From Paraburkholderia podalyriae (GTDB lineage: Bacteria > Pseudomonadota > Gammaproteobacteria > Burkholderiales > Burkholderiaceae), in assembly GCF_014397785.1 (NCBI RefSeq), contig NZ_VZQQ01000018.1, positions 62,001 to 126,000 of the forward strand: 64,000 bases of DNA. The letters run 5' to 3'. Position numbers and translations under genes: made by a program. Below, in pieces: positions 14,508 through 23,548 of this stretch. How positions within the stretch are numbered: position 1 is the stretch's first letter; the number at the start of each line of letters is the position of its first letter. The notes under the pieces are model-generated. The model searched no databases. It worked only from the letters and a program-made list of their open reading frames with translations, and had not been told where the DNA came from.

Positions 14508-16652
14508 ATGCAGAGTTCATATAATTTCTGGCTCGTCGCGATTTCGTTCGCGGTTGCGACCCTCGCGTCGTACACCGCGCTCGACCTGACGGGCCGCATC
14601 TTCCTGCTCGGCTCGGCGCGCCGGCGGCATGCATGGCGGCTCGGCGGCGCGTTCGCGCTCGGCGTCGGCATCTGGTCGATGCACTTCGTCGCGATGCTCG
14701 CGTTCTCGCTGCCTATCCCGCTCGGCTATGACCTCGCGACGACCGCCTGCTCGCTGGCCCTCGCGATCGGCGCTTCGTATCTGGCGCTTTCGATGACGAC
14801 CCGGCAGCGCCTGACGCCGGGCCGGCTGCTGATGGGCGGCGTGGTGATGGGGCTCGGTATCGCCGGCATGCATTACACCGGGATGGCGGCCCTGCAAATG
14901 GCGCCCGCGATCCACTATCAGCCGGCACGGTTCGCGGCCTCGATCGCGATCGCGATCGGCGCGTCGAGCGCCGCGCTGTGGATGGCGCGCGCGCTCAGCA
15001 ACGAAGACGTGCGCCATGTCGCACGCAAACGTCTCGCCGCGGCGCTGGTGATGGGCGTTGCGATCAGCGGCATGCACTACACGGCCATGGCCGCCGCCGA
15101 CTTCGCGCCCGGCGCGATCTGCGGCGCGGCCAACGAGATGGACGCGCAATGGCTCGCCACCGCGGTGATCCTGCTCACGTTCGCGGTCCTGATCGTCACG
15201 CTGATGCTGTCGCGCTTCGACGTGCGCACCACCTTCCTGCTCGGCGCGGTATCGAGGCTGAACGGCCAGATCGTGCGACTCGCGACGCTCGACGCGCTGA
15301 CCGGCCTGCCGAACCGCGCGACGCTGACCGAGCGGATCGAACGCGCGATTAGCGGCGCGCGCCGCCAGCGCACGACGTTCGCGGTGCTGTTCATGGATCT
15401 CGACGGCTTCAAGACGATCAACGATTCGCTCGGCCACTCCGCCGGCGATGCGGTGCTGTCCGCATTCGCGCAACGCCTGCAGCAATGCGTGCGTTCGAGC
15501 GACACCGTCGCGCGGCTCGGCGGCGACGAGTTCGTCGTGCTCGCGGAGGACCTTACGTCCGCCGACGACGCGGCCGCGCTCGCCGACGGCGTGCTCGAGC
15601 GGATGCGCCAGGGCACGTGGAGCGACGCGCAACCGCTGCAGGTGATGCCGAGCATCGGCATTGCGCTCTATCCGCGTGATGGCGACAGCGTCGAGACGCT
15701 GCTCAAGCACGCGGACGCCGCGATGTACGAGGCGAAGCGCGCGGGCCGCGGCACCTACCGCTTCTTCGAGCGCACGATGAACGAGGCCGCCACGCGCACG
15801 TTGAAGATCCAGCAGGTGCTGCACGAAGCCTTCGCGAACGATCGTTTCTCGCTGCTGTTTCAGCCGAAGTTTCATGGCGGCGGCGAGGTGCTCGCGGGCG
15901 CCGAGGCGCTGATCCGTCTGCACGATCCCGAACTGGGCGCGCTGACGCCGCTCGAATTCATCCCGGTCGCCGAGCGCTCCGGGCAGATCGTCCAGATCGG
16001 CTACTGGGTCGTGCGCGAAACCTGCCGGCGCATTCGCGGCTGGATCGAACAGGGCCTGCCGACGATGAAGGTGGCGATCAACCTGTCACCGCGTCAGCTG
16101 CTGCAGCCGGAGCTCGTCGAGACGATACTCGACATCGTCAGGACCGAGGGCGTCGCGTGCGAGCAGATCATGTTCGAGATCACCGAGACCGTCGCGATGC
16201 AGGACGCCGCGCGCACCGTCGAAGTGATCCGCGCGTTTCAGCAGAGCGGCTTCGACATCTCGATCGACGACTTCGGCACCGGTTATTCGAGCCTCGCGTA
16301 TCTGCAGCGCTTCCGGGCGAAGCAGTTGAAGATCGACCGCTTCTTCACCCACGGTCTCGACGCGAACGGCGCCGCGGGCAGCGCGATCGTGTCGGCGATC
16401 ATCGCGCTGGCGCACTCGCTCGAAATGGACGTGGTCGCCGAGGGCGTCGAAACGCAATCGCAGCTCGACAAGCTGCGCTCGATGATGTGCGACGAAATGC
16501 AGGGCTTCCTGCTCGGCAAGCCGATCAGCGCTGACGACTTCGGCGAAATGCTCAGAGGGCGAATGATGGCCGCGTCGGCGAAGCGCGGCCCGGACCGTTT
16601 GCCCATGCGCGCATACCCATACGCCGACGCTGGCGGGGCCGATCTGGTCTGA
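14508..16652 (+). CDS. MHYT-GGDEF-EAL c-di-GMP signalling protein
   Basis: 714 residues. Residues 1-240 form a seven-helix MHYT sensor with three motif copies (SMHFVAM, GMHYTGM, GMHYTAM), thought to bind copper and sense oxygen, CO or NO. Next is a GGDEF domain with intact RLGGDEF and the RxxD product-inhibition site (RSSD), then an EAL domain with EALIRL, NLSPRQL, EITET, DDFGTGYSS, LKID and EGVET, all catalytic positions present. It could therefore both make and hydrolyse c-di-GMP at the inner membrane. The ATG at 14508 begins the first membrane helix closely; an in-frame ATG at 14475 is an alternative. It is the intact paralogue of the broken gene at 553-2071. Confidence 0.88.
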   Translation: MQSSYNFWLVAISFAVATLASYTALDLTGRIFLLGSARRRHAWRLGGAFALGVGIWSMHFVAMLAFSLPIPLGYDLATTACSLALAIGASYLALSMTTRQRLTPGRLLMGGVVMGLGIAGMHYTGMAALQMAPAIHYQPARFAASIAIAIGASSAALWMARALSNEDVRHVARKRLAAALVMGVAISGMHYTAMAAADFAPGAICGAANEMDAQWLATAVILLTFAVLIVTLMLSRFDVRTTFLLGAVSRLNGQIVRLATLDALTGLPNRATLTERIERAISGARRQRTTFAVLFMDLDGFKTINDSLGHSAGDAVLSAFAQRLQQCVRSSDTVARLGGDEFVVLAEDLTSADDAAALADGVLERMRQGTWSDAQPLQVMPSIGIALYPRDGDSVETLLKHADAAMYEAKRAGRGTYRFFERTMNEAATRTLKIQQVLHEAFANDRFSLLFQPKFHGGGEVLAGAEALIRLHDPELGALTPLEFIPVAERSGQIVQIGYWVVRETCRRIRGWIEQGLPTMKVAINLSPRQLLQPELVETILDIVRTEGVACEQIMFEITETVAMQDAARTVEVIRAFQQSGFDISIDDFGTGYSSLAYLQRFRAKQLKIDRFFTHGLDANGAAGSAIVSAIIALAHSLEMDVVAEGVETQSQLDKLRSMMCDEMQGFLLGKPISADDFGEMLRGRMMAASAKRGPDRLPMRAYPYADAGGADLV

Positions 16653-16784
16653 TCGGCTCCCGTCCGCCTGCGCTTCGAGTTCACGTCTGCCCTAACGCCG
16701 CGAGCCGTTCGACCAACGCCTCGCTCGCGCTCCCGCCGCGACCAGCCTTCGACGCTTGGCGAATCAGGCCGTCGACAAAATCGC

Positions 16785-16812
16785 TTGACTTCTACGTGGG
16801 GGAAACTAATAT
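16785..16812 (+). promoter_or_regulatory. Sigma-70 promoter of the HTH-carbamoyltransferase gene
   Basis: TTGACT, a 16-bp spacer, then TAATAT form a near-consensus sigma-70 promoter ending 70 bp before the chosen start codon. The -10 box overlaps the left arm of the inverted repeat at 16809-16827, so a protein bound there would block transcription. Confidence 0.65.
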
Positions 16813-16827
16813 ACGCACCGCGTATAT
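16809..16827. promoter_or_regulatory. Operator-like inverted repeat 1
   Basis: ATATACGC-ACC-GCGTATAT has perfect 8-bp arms with a 3-bp spacer and overlaps the promoter -10 element. It matches the second repeat at 17089-17107 in the left arm and most of the right arm. Confidence 0.7.
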
Positions 16828-16882
16828 CACCACGTTTTGCTGCCTCACTCCCCCGCCCCCCAAATTTGCGACAGGTGCCCTG

Positions 16883-18175
16883 ATGAGCGTTCCGCAACAA
16901 GCCTTCCTACGCGATGCGATGCGTCGCCTGAACATGACGCGCGACACGTTCGCGAACCGCATCGGCGTGTCGCGCCGGGCGCTGGATACGTGGCTGCTGC
17001 CGGACGACTCGCAGGAATCGCGGGCGATGCCGGAAATCGTCGAGCGCTTCGTGTCGGAGATCGTTGCGAACACCGAACCCGGTGAAAGATATACGCAAAG
17101 CGTAGACTCGCAATCGCTCGCGAGCCAGATGCTGTTCGAAGGCAAACCGCAATTGCTGTCGGTCGATCAGTTTTCGCGCGACGCGGTCGAGGCCCTGTTT
17201 CGCGTCGCCGACATCATGCAGCCGATCGCGCGGCGCCGCAAAATCTCGCGCGTGCTCGAAGGCGCGGTGCTCGGCAATCTGTTCTTCGAGGCGAGCACGC
17301 GTACCCGTGTGAGCTTTGGCGCGGCGTTCTGCCGGCTCGGCGGCTCGGTGTGCGACACGACCGGCTTCACGTTTTCGTCGATGGCGAAGGGAGAATCTAT
17401 CTACGACACGAGCCGTGTGATGAGCGGCTATGTCGACGCGCTGGTGATCCGCCACCCGGAGCAAGGCTCGGTGGCCGAATTCGCGCGCGCGACCAACGTG
17501 CCGGTGATCAATGGCGGCGATGGTCCCGGCGAGCATCCGAGCCAGGCGCTGCTCGATCTCTACACGATTCAGCGTGAATTTTCGCGGCTCGGCAAGATCG
17601 TCGACGGCGCGCACATCGCGCTGGTCGGCGACCTCAAGTACGGACGTACCGTGCATTCGCTGGTGAAGCTGCTGGCGCTGTATCGTGGCATCAAGTTCAC
17701 GCTGATTTCGCCGCCGATGCTCGAAATGCCGGGCTACATCATCGAGCAGATTTCGCGCAACGGTCACGTGATCGAACAGACGCACGACCTGCCCAGCGGT
17801 CTGCGCGGCGCCGACGTGGTGTACGCGACGCGCATCCAGAAGGAGCGCTTCAGCGACGAATCGTTCGAGGGCTACACGCCCGATTTCCAGATCAACCAGG
17901 CGCTCGTCGATAGCAGGTGCGGCGCCGACACGCTGATCATGCACCCGCTGCCGCGCGACAGCCGCCCCGGCGCGAACGATCTGAGCACCGACCTCAATCA
18001 CGACTCGCGACTCGCGATTTTCCGGCAAACGGACAACGGCATCCCGGTGCGGATGGCGATCTTCGCGGTGCTGCTCGGTGTCGACAAACAGGTCCAGCAT
18101 TCGATGCGCGATGCCGCGTGGCGCCCGCCGGTCTACCTCGGCCCGGACGACGCGGTATTTCACGGCATCGATTGA
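16883..18175 (+). CDS. pyrB: Aspartate carbamoyltransferase with N-terminal HTH domain
   Basis: 430 residues. Residues 1-65 form an XRE-like helix-turn-helix (MTRDTFANRIGVSRRALDTWLLP). A linker leads to a full carbamoyltransferase from about residue 85 with the carbamoyl-phosphate site ASTRTR, GEHPSQALLDLYTI and MHPLPR, the aspartate-transcarbamoylase signatures. The enzyme makes N-carbamoyl-L-aspartate in pyrimidine synthesis. PyrB proteins normally have about 310 residues, so the HTH is an addition. The start at 16883 places the HTH at the N-terminus; the longer ORF from 16796 runs over the promoter. Two matching inverted repeats, one over the promoter and one in the linker-coding region, suggest autoregulation. 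Another standard pyrB may exist elsewhere in the genome. Confidence 0.85.
   Translation: MSVPQQAFLRDAMRRLNMTRDTFANRIGVSRRALDTWLLPDDSQESRAMPEIVERFVSEIVANTEPGERYTQSVDSQSLASQMLFEGKPQLLSVDQFSRDAVEALFRVADIMQPIARRRKISRVLEGAVLGNLFFEASTRTRVSFGAAFCRLGGSVCDTTGFTFSSMAKGESIYDTSRVMSGYVDALVIRHPEQGSVAEFARATNVPVINGGDGPGEHPSQALLDLYTIQREFSRLGKIVDGAHIALVGDLKYGRTVHSLVKLLALYRGIKFTLISPPMLEMPGYIIEQISRNGHVIEQTHDLPSGLRGADVVYATRIQKERFSDESFEGYTPDFQINQALVDSRCGADTLIMHPLPRDSRPGANDLSTDLNHDSRLAIFRQTDNGIPVRMAIFAVLLGVDKQVQHSMRDAAWRPPVYLGPDDAVFHGID
17089..17107. promoter_or_regulatory. Operator-like inverted repeat 2, intragenic
   Basis: ATATACGC-AAA-GCGTAGAC copies the promoter repeat with an identical left arm and 6 of 8 matching positions in the right arm. 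It falls in the codons linking the HTH to the enzyme domain, 280 bp downstream of repeat 1. Confidence 0.5.
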
Positions 18176-18195
18176 AGCGGACAGCGCTTCGCCAA

Positions 18196-19050
18196 TCAGG
18201 CCGCGGCGCGCGCGTCACGCATTTCGCGCGCCGCCTGCCTGAACCTGCCGGCAAAGAACAGCACCTGATATTTGACCGCGTTCGACCAGTATTTCCATGT
18301 ATGTCCACCGGACCGCTCGGCGTAATCGTGCGGCACGCCGAGTTCGACGAGCCGCTCGTGCAGCAGCCGGTTCGACCGTACGAGCGAGTCGTTCACGCCG
18401 CAATCGATCGTCAGCGCGATATGGTCACGGCCGAAACCCTCCGCACTCGCGACGATCGCTTTGCTGTTCCAGAAGTTCGCATGTTGCATCGGGTCGCCGA
18501 ACACACGCTCGATGCCGGGCTCGTCATCGCTGCCGCGCGGGTCCACCGCGCCGCTGATGCTGCCCGCCGCGCCGAAAGCGTCGGGCCGGTCGAGCGCAAT
18601 GCGTAGCGCGCCGAAGCCGCCCATGCTCAAGCCCGTGATAGCGCGCGCCCGCTTCGTCGCGATCGTGCGGAAATGGCTGTCGATATAGGCCACCACTTCG
18701 GTGCCCACGTAGGTTTCGTAGCGGCTGCGCGGATCGACGGGGCTATCGATGTACCAGCTGTCGCGGCCGCCGTCGGGCATCACGAGGATCACCTGATATC
18801 GGTCGGCGAGCTTGCCGATATGCGAATTCGCGGTCCAGTCCGTGTAATTGCCGCCCGAGCCGTGCAGCACGTAGACGACCGGAAAGCGCGCAGCCTGGTT
18901 GCCACGCGCGTATTGATCGGGCAGCACGACTGTTGCGTCGAACGTCCGATGCATCGCCGCGCTCGGAATCGTGACGACGCGCGACTGGAACGCCCACGCC
19001 GGCGATGCGATCAGCATCAGAATGAGCCAGAACGTACGGACTGGATTCAT
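18196..19050 (-). CDS. Secreted alpha/beta-hydrolase esterase (FrmB/esterase D-like)
   Basis: 284 residues with an N-terminal signal peptide (RTFWLILMLIASPAWA). The mature protein is an esterase D/tributyrin-esterase-type alpha/beta hydrolase: oxyanion region YVLHGSGGNYTDW, nucleophile GLSMGGFGAL, acid in DCGVNDSL and histidine in SGGHTWKYW. It probably hydrolyses short acyl esters in the periplasm or outside the cell, by analogy to secreted acetyl or mycolyl-type esterases; the substrate is unknown. It converges on the carbamoyltransferase gene with 20 bp between stops. Confidence 0.85.
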   Translation of the reverse strand: MNPVRTFWLILMLIASPAWAFQSRVVTIPSAAMHRTFDATVVLPDQYARGNQAARFPVVYVLHGSGGNYTDWTANSHIGKLADRYQVILVMPDGGRDSWYIDSPVDPRSRYETYVGTEVVAYIDSHFRTIATKRARAITGLSMGGFGALRIALDRPDAFGAAGSISGAVDPRGSDDEPGIERVFGDPMQHANFWNSKAIVASAEGFGRDHIALTIDCGVNDSLVRSNRLLHERLVELGVPHDYAERSGGHTWKYWSNAVKYQVLFFAGRFRQAAREMRDARAAA

Positions 19051-19195
19051 GGTGGGTCGCCCTTGCGCTTGCTTGCGGCTGCTTACGTTCGTCAGGCATC
19101 CGAAGAAGAGCGCCCCGGCATGCCTCGGCCTATGTCCGTCGACGACTGTAGCAATGGCGACTTACAACCAAATTTCAGCGAAACATCCGATCCAG

Positions 19196-20020
19196 TCAGG
19201 CTTCAGCCGCTTCGTCGGCTTCAGTTGCTGTCTCTGCGCCCGCATCGTCGACGTGCGCGGCAAATCCAACCCGCCCCGGCGCGAGATCGTCCCGCAATGT
19301 GAGCGCCGGAATCGCATACGCGCCGCCATTCTGTGACCGGAACGGGATCGGAGCGGTCGTCCACAGAGCGTCGAGCCGTCGCCCTAGCGCCTCGCTAACC
19401 TCGGCATACTTCGCCTCGTCGACGCAGCTCGTGCGATAGACGACGAACGGCGGCAATACATCGAAGCCTGGGTAATACAGCACGCCGTGCTGGATCGGGA
19501 ATAGCACGTCGTCGATCGGACCGTTGATGCCCCGCGCGCTGTAGTGCGACTCCCAGCCGCCCGTCGTGACGACCAGCATCGCGCGTTTGCCCGCGAAACG
19601 GCCTTCGCCATAACGCTCGCCCCAGCGCGCATCGGAATGTTCGCCGACGCCATACGCAAGACCGTACGCATAGACGCGCTCGACCCAGCCCTTCATGATC
19701 GCCGGCATCGAGAACCACCACAGCGGAAACTGCAGAATCACCGCATCGGCCCACTTCAGCTTGTGCTGCTCGCGCGCGATGTCCTCGCTCTGCAAGCCGT
19801 TCTCGAACGCATGCTTCGATTCCAGCGACGGAAAGAAGCGCTCGGCGCCGTGACGCTCGCTGCTATCGTTTGCATCGAGCGACGCTTTCCAGTTCATTGC
19901 GTACAGATCGGACACCTGCACCGTATGGCCGGCGCGTTCGAGATGCCGGACCGCGAAGTCCTTCAGCGAACCGTTCAACGATTTCGGTTCGGGATGTGCG
20001 TAGATGATCAGAACGTTCAT
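19196..20020 (-). CDS. NAD(P)H:quinone oxidoreductase, flavodoxin-fold (NQO1/MdaB type)
   Basis: 274 residues. MNVLIIYAHPEPKSLNGSL is the FMN/FAD phosphate-binding start of the flavodoxin-like NAD(P)H dehydrogenase family, followed by WADAVILQFPLWWFSMPAIMKGWVERV and VVTTGGWESHY. Enzymes of this type reduce quinones by two electrons in the cytoplasm. The C-terminus has an extra Ala/Glu-rich tail of about 25 residues. The ATG at 20020 begins the fold directly and has AAGG upstream; the longer frame from 20173 would overlap the divergent regulator. It is divergent from a LysR gene and shares an inverted repeat with it, so that regulator probably controls it. Confidence 0.85.
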   Translation of the reverse strand: MNVLIIYAHPEPKSLNGSLKDFAVRHLERAGHTVQVSDLYAMNWKASLDANDSSERHGAERFFPSLESKHAFENGLQSEDIAREQHKLKWADAVILQFPLWWFSMPAIMKGWVERVYAYGLAYGVGEHSDARWGERYGEGRFAGKRAMLVVTTGGWESHYSARGINGPIDDVLFPIQHGVLYYPGFDVLPPFVVYRTSCVDEAKYAEVSEALGRRLDALWTTAPIPFRSQNGGAYAIPALTLRDDLAPGRVGFAAHVDDAGAETATEADEAAEA

Positions 20021-20071
20021 GGTGGGACCTTCGTGGCTGAAAACAGTCACGATAGGCGTCGACGAGGTATA

Positions 20072-20088
20072 TTGGAAATGAATTCCAA
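20072..20088. promoter_or_regulatory. LysR-type inverted repeat between divergent genes
   Basis: TTGGAA-ATGAA-TTCCAA has perfect 6-bp arms in the 85-bp gap between the quinone reductase and the LysR gene, the usual place and form (T-N11-A type) of a LysR autoregulatory site. Confidence 0.6.
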
Positions 20089-20105
20089 ATATGTCAGGTA
20101 TTGCC

Positions 20106-20999
20106 GTGATTAATCTCAGAAGGCTCGACCTCAACCTGCTGGTCACGCTCGACGTGCTGCTCGAAGAGCACAACGTGACCCGCGCCGCCGAACGGCTGAA
20201 CTTCTCTCAGCCGTCGGTCAGCGTGCATCTGGCGAAACTGCGTGACGTGTTCGGTGATCCGCTGCTGTTGCCCGGACCGCGCGGCATGCGGCCCACCGCG
20301 AAAGCGCAGGCATTGCGTGAGCCGTTGCGCGAAGCGCTCGACGCGCTGCAGCGTGCGGTCGCGCCAACGAGCCCGTTCGACCCAGCCGCAGCAACGCAAA
20401 CCTGGCGCATCGCCGCAACGGACTACGCGGAGTCGACGATCATCCTGCCGATGCTCGCCGGCCTGCGCGCGGCGGCGCCCGGCACGCGTCTGGCCATCGT
20501 CGAGGCGGCGCCGCCGCGGCTCGCGCGCCAGGCCGAACAGGGCGACATCGATATCGGCTTTCATACGAGCGAAGGCGCGCCCGAAGGCTTGCGCCGTCGC
20601 GTGCTGTTTGCCGAGCGCTATGCGCTGGTCGGCCGCGCCGGTCATCCGAAGCTGAAGCGCCGGCCCACCCTCGCGCAGTTCTGCAAGCTCGAACACGTGA
20701 TCGTGTCGCCCGATGGCGGCGGCTTTTTCGGCGTCACCGACGAGACGCTCGCGAAGGTGGGGCTCGCGCGCAAGGTCGTGCTGTCGGTGCCGCACTTTCT
20801 GTTCATGCAATCGGTGCTCGCGAGCACGGACCTCGTGGGAATGCTGCCCGCGCGCCTCGTGCGCGGCTCGCACGCGCTGCGGATGGTCGAGCCGCCCGTC
20901 GAGGTGCCGGGCTACGAGATGGCAATGCTATGGCATGAGCGCGTGCATCGTGATCCCGCACATCAATGGCTGCGGGAGTTCATTGCGGCATCGATTTGA
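20106..20999 (+). CDS. LysR-family transcriptional regulator
   Basis: 297 residues starting INLRRLDLNLLVTLDVLLEEHNVTRAAERLNFSQPSVSVHLAKLRDVFGDPLL, a classical LysR winged helix, followed by the periplasmic-binding-like effector domain (about residues 90-297). The GTG at 20106 is preferred over the ATG at 20091 because AGGT lies just upstream of it and the ATG would abut the operator repeat with no ribosome binding site. The NodD/LinR-like start (LDLNLL) is common in regulators of flavodoxin-type quinone reductases. It is divergent from such a gene, the likely target. Confidence 0.85.
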   Translation: MINLRRLDLNLLVTLDVLLEEHNVTRAAERLNFSQPSVSVHLAKLRDVFGDPLLLPGPRGMRPTAKAQALREPLREALDALQRAVAPTSPFDPAAATQTWRIAATDYAESTIILPMLAGLRAAAPGTRLAIVEAAPPRLARQAEQGDIDIGFHTSEGAPEGLRRRVLFAERYALVGRAGHPKLKRRPTLAQFCKLEHVIVSPDGGGFFGVTDETLAKVGLARKVVLSVPHFLFMQSVLASTDLVGMLPARLVRGSHALRMVEPPVEVPGYEMAMLWHERVHRDPAHQWLREFIAASI

Positions 21000-21026
21000 G
21001 CCACGCCGCGATGTCCAAGCCGAACC

Positions 21027-21902
21027 TCAGCCGTTTTCAGCGCCGATCGCATCCAGTTGATCGAGCACCTCGTCGCTCAGCTTCAACTGCGCCGCCTGCA
21101 GGTTTTCGCGCAGATGGCCAACCGAAGACGTGCCCGGAATCAGCAGGATGTTCGGTGCCCGATGCAACAGCCACGCGAGCGCGACCTGCATCGGCGTCGC
21201 GCCGAGATCGTGCGCAAGCGCCGACAGTTCCGTCGATTGAATCGGCGTGAAGCCACCCAACGGGAAAAACGGCACGTAGGCAATGCCCTGCTCCGCGAGC
21301 GCATCGATCAACGCATCGTCGTCGCGATGCACGAGGTTGTAGTGGTTCTGCACGCACACGACCTTCGTGATGCGCTGCGCCTCGGCAATCTGAGCGGCCG
21401 TTACGTTGCTCAGGCCGACATGACGCACGAGCCCGCGCTGTTGCAGCTCGGCGAGCGCCGTGATCTGCTTTTCGATCGAACCCTCGCTCGGCTCGTGCAC
21501 GTTGCCCATCACGCGCATGTTGACGACGTCGAGTGCGTCCAGCCCGAGATTGCGCAGATTGTCGTGCACCGCGCGCTCGAGGTCGGCGGGCTCCTGCGCC
21601 GGCAGCCACGCGCCGGCGCTGTCGCGCACCGCGCCCACCTTCGTGACGATCGTCAGATCGCGCGGATATGGGTGCAGCGCCTCGCGGATCACCTGGTTGG
21701 TCACGTGCGGCCCGTAAAAATCGCTGGTATCGATGTGGTCGACACCCGACGCGACCGCTTCGCGCAGCACCGCGAGCGCCGCGCCGCGGTCTTTCGGCGG
21801 CCCGAACACGCCGGGGCCGGCCAGTTGCATCGCGCCATAACCCATGCGCCGCACCGGGCGGCCGGCTAGCGCGAAAGTGTCGATGGAACTGAAGTTCGGC
21901 AT
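21027..21902 (-). CDS. Aldo/keto reductase
   Basis: 291 residues with the aldo/keto reductase barrel: GYGAMQLAGPGVFG at the start, DTSDFYGP carrying the catalytic Asp and Tyr, TKVG with the catalytic Lys, VGLSNVTAAQI, and the C-terminal NADPH-binding IPGTSSVGHLRENL. It reduces carbonyl substrates with NADPH in the cytoplasm; it resembles the YdbC-type oxidoreductases, but the substrate is unknown. AAGGA precedes the ATG at 21902. It is divergent from a LysR gene whose start lies 107 bp away, the likely regulator. Confidence 0.88.
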   Translation of the reverse strand: MPNFSSIDTFALAGRPVRRMGYGAMQLAGPGVFGPPKDRGAALAVLREAVASGVDHIDTSDFYGPHVTNQVIREALHPYPRDLTIVTKVGAVRDSAGAWLPAQEPADLERAVHDNLRNLGLDALDVVNMRVMGNVHEPSEGSIEKQITALAELQQRGLVRHVGLSNVTAAQIAEAQRITKVVCVQNHYNLVHRDDDALIDALAEQGIAYVPFFPLGGFTPIQSTELSALAHDLGATPMQVALAWLLHRAPNILLIPGTSSVGHLRENLQAAQLKLSDEVLDQLDAIGAENG

Positions 21903-22008
21903 GACGATTTCCTTGTGAAGTGGTGAGCGACAGTATCGCTGGAATTGCGTTGTTGAATAAACCGGTCTAACGTGTACGGGTTGTTCAAAATTCTGCACAA
22001 TCAATCCG

Positions 22009-22935
22009 ATGGAACTGAACGATCTGGCCGCCTTCGTCTCGGTCGCCCGCGCCGGCGGCTTTCGCGACGCGGCGCGCGGCAGCGGCGTGTCCGCGTCGAG
22101 TCTGAGCGTCGCGGTGCGGCGCCTCGAAACGAAGCTCGGGCTGCGCCTGCTGAACCGCACCACGCGCAGCGTCGCGCCGACCGAAGCCGGGCTGCGTCTG
22201 ATCGAGAAGCTGACGCCGCTGTTCGGCGAAATGGAAGCGGCGCTCGACGTGCTGAACGGCTTTCGCGACAAGCCGACTGGCACGCTGAGGCTCAACGTGC
22301 CGTCGAGCGTCGCGCGCATCGTGCTGCCCGACGTGCTCGCGCGCTTTCTGAAGACGTACCCGGATATTCGCGTCGAAGTGGTGGTCGAGGATGGTTTCGT
22401 CGATGTGCTGGCGATCGGCTGCGATGCGGGCATTCGCTACGACGAACGCCTCGAGCAGGACATGATCGCGGTGCCGATCGGCGCGCGCGTGCAGCGCTTC
22501 GCGACCGCCGCGTCGCCCGCGTATCTGGACGCGCACGGCCGCCCCGGGCATCCCGGCGAACTGCTCGCGCATGCGTGCCTGCGCGGACAATTCGCGAGCG
22601 GCGCGATGCCGACGTGGTACTTCGAGCGCGATGGCGAACTGCTGCAAATGAATCCGACCGGACCGCTGCTGGTGCGGCCAGGCGCCGCGATCGACCTCGC
22701 GGTCAGCGGCGCGCTCGCGGGCCTCGGCATCATTCATCTGTTCGAAGACATGCTGCGCCCGCATCTGGACAGCGGCGCGCTCGAAGCGATTCTCGAACCG
22801 TGGTGGCAGCGCTTTTCAGGGCCTTTTCTGTACTATCCGGGCCATCGTCATGTGCCGGCGCCGCTGCGCGCGTTCGTCGACTTCCTGAAAGCCGACTCAG
22901 CAGGGGTCCTCAGCAATGATGTGACACGCAATTGA
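22009..22935 (+). CDS. LysR-family transcriptional regulator
   Basis: 308 residues of the CrgA/YafC-like LysR group: MELNDLAAFVSVARAGGFRDAARGSGVSASSLSVAVRRLETKLGLRLLNRTTRSVAPTEAG-type N-terminal HTH, then the effector domain with GTLRLNVPSSVARIVLPDVLARFL and CDAGIRYDERLEQDMIAVPIG. This subgroup typically controls a divergent oxidoreductase, here the aldo/keto reductase at 21027-21902. The inducer is unknown. It converges on the response-regulator gene with 36 bp between stops. Confidence 0.87.
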   Translation: MELNDLAAFVSVARAGGFRDAARGSGVSASSLSVAVRRLETKLGLRLLNRTTRSVAPTEAGLRLIEKLTPLFGEMEAALDVLNGFRDKPTGTLRLNVPSSVARIVLPDVLARFLKTYPDIRVEVVVEDGFVDVLAIGCDAGIRYDERLEQDMIAVPIGARVQRFATAASPAYLDAHGRPGHPGELLAHACLRGQFASGAMPTWYFERDGELLQMNPTGPLLVRPGAAIDLAVSGALAGLGIIHLFEDMLRPHLDSGALEAILEPWWQRFSGPFLYYPGHRHVPAPLRAFVDFLKADSAGVLSNDVTRN

Positions 22936-22971
22936 GGTATAACGACGGCGGCAACGGCGACTCGTGCCACA

Positions 22972-23334
22972 TCAGCATCGTGCTGCGCAGAGTTTCGCGA
23001 TCGTCGTCAGAAAGAGTTCCGCGCCGATCGGCTTCAGCAAACACGCGTTGCAGTACCGCGCGTCGCTGTTCGAGGGCGGAACAGCGGTATGGACCAGAAT
23101 CGGTACGTTGACGGATTGAGGCATCGATTTCAATCGGCGGCACAGCTCGGCGCCTCCCATGATCGGCATCATCCAGTCTGTAACAACCAGGTCGGGAACG
23201 TGAGCGACGACGTCAGCGAGTGCTTCGGCGCCGTTGCTCGCGCAAGTCACCTCATACCCTTCGCTTTCCAGAATCAGCCGCCATGCAGCTAGAATTTCCG
23301 GTTCGTCGTCCACCAGCAATATCGAACACATCAT
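22972..23334 (-). CDS. Single-domain response regulator (CheY-like)
   Basis: 120 residues, one receiver domain: acidic pocket LLVDDEPE, phospho-acceptor Asp in LVVTDWMMPIMGG, and the conserved lysine in CLLKPIG. There is no output domain, so it must act by protein interaction or phosphotransfer. Two adjacent ATG codons (23334, 23331) are possible starts. The longer ORF towards 23679 overlaps the divergent kinase gene. The histidine kinase begins 215 bp away on the other strand, making it the probable partner. Confidence 0.85.
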   Translation of the reverse strand: MMCSILLVDDEPEILAAWRLILESEGYEVTCASNGAEALADVVAHVPDLVVTDWMMPIMGGAELCRRLKSMPQSVNVPILVHTAVPPSNSDARYCNACLLKPIGAELFLTTIAKLCAARC

Positions 23335-23548
23335 GGTTTGCGGACGAAATTTGCTTCTAGTCTGAGTAGAGTCTCGCAAGCCGTGTTCCACAGACGGCAA
23401 TTGCGCGGATAATGACGCGGATTGCCGGCGCGCATCGGGTCGCCTGGCCGATTGGCGGCGAAACAGGCCCGCGGCGCCCCCGCAAATCGAGGCGTTCGCA
23501 ACCGTTCGCGAGCAGGTACGTTGTAGAAACTCCATCCCGGTATCCATC

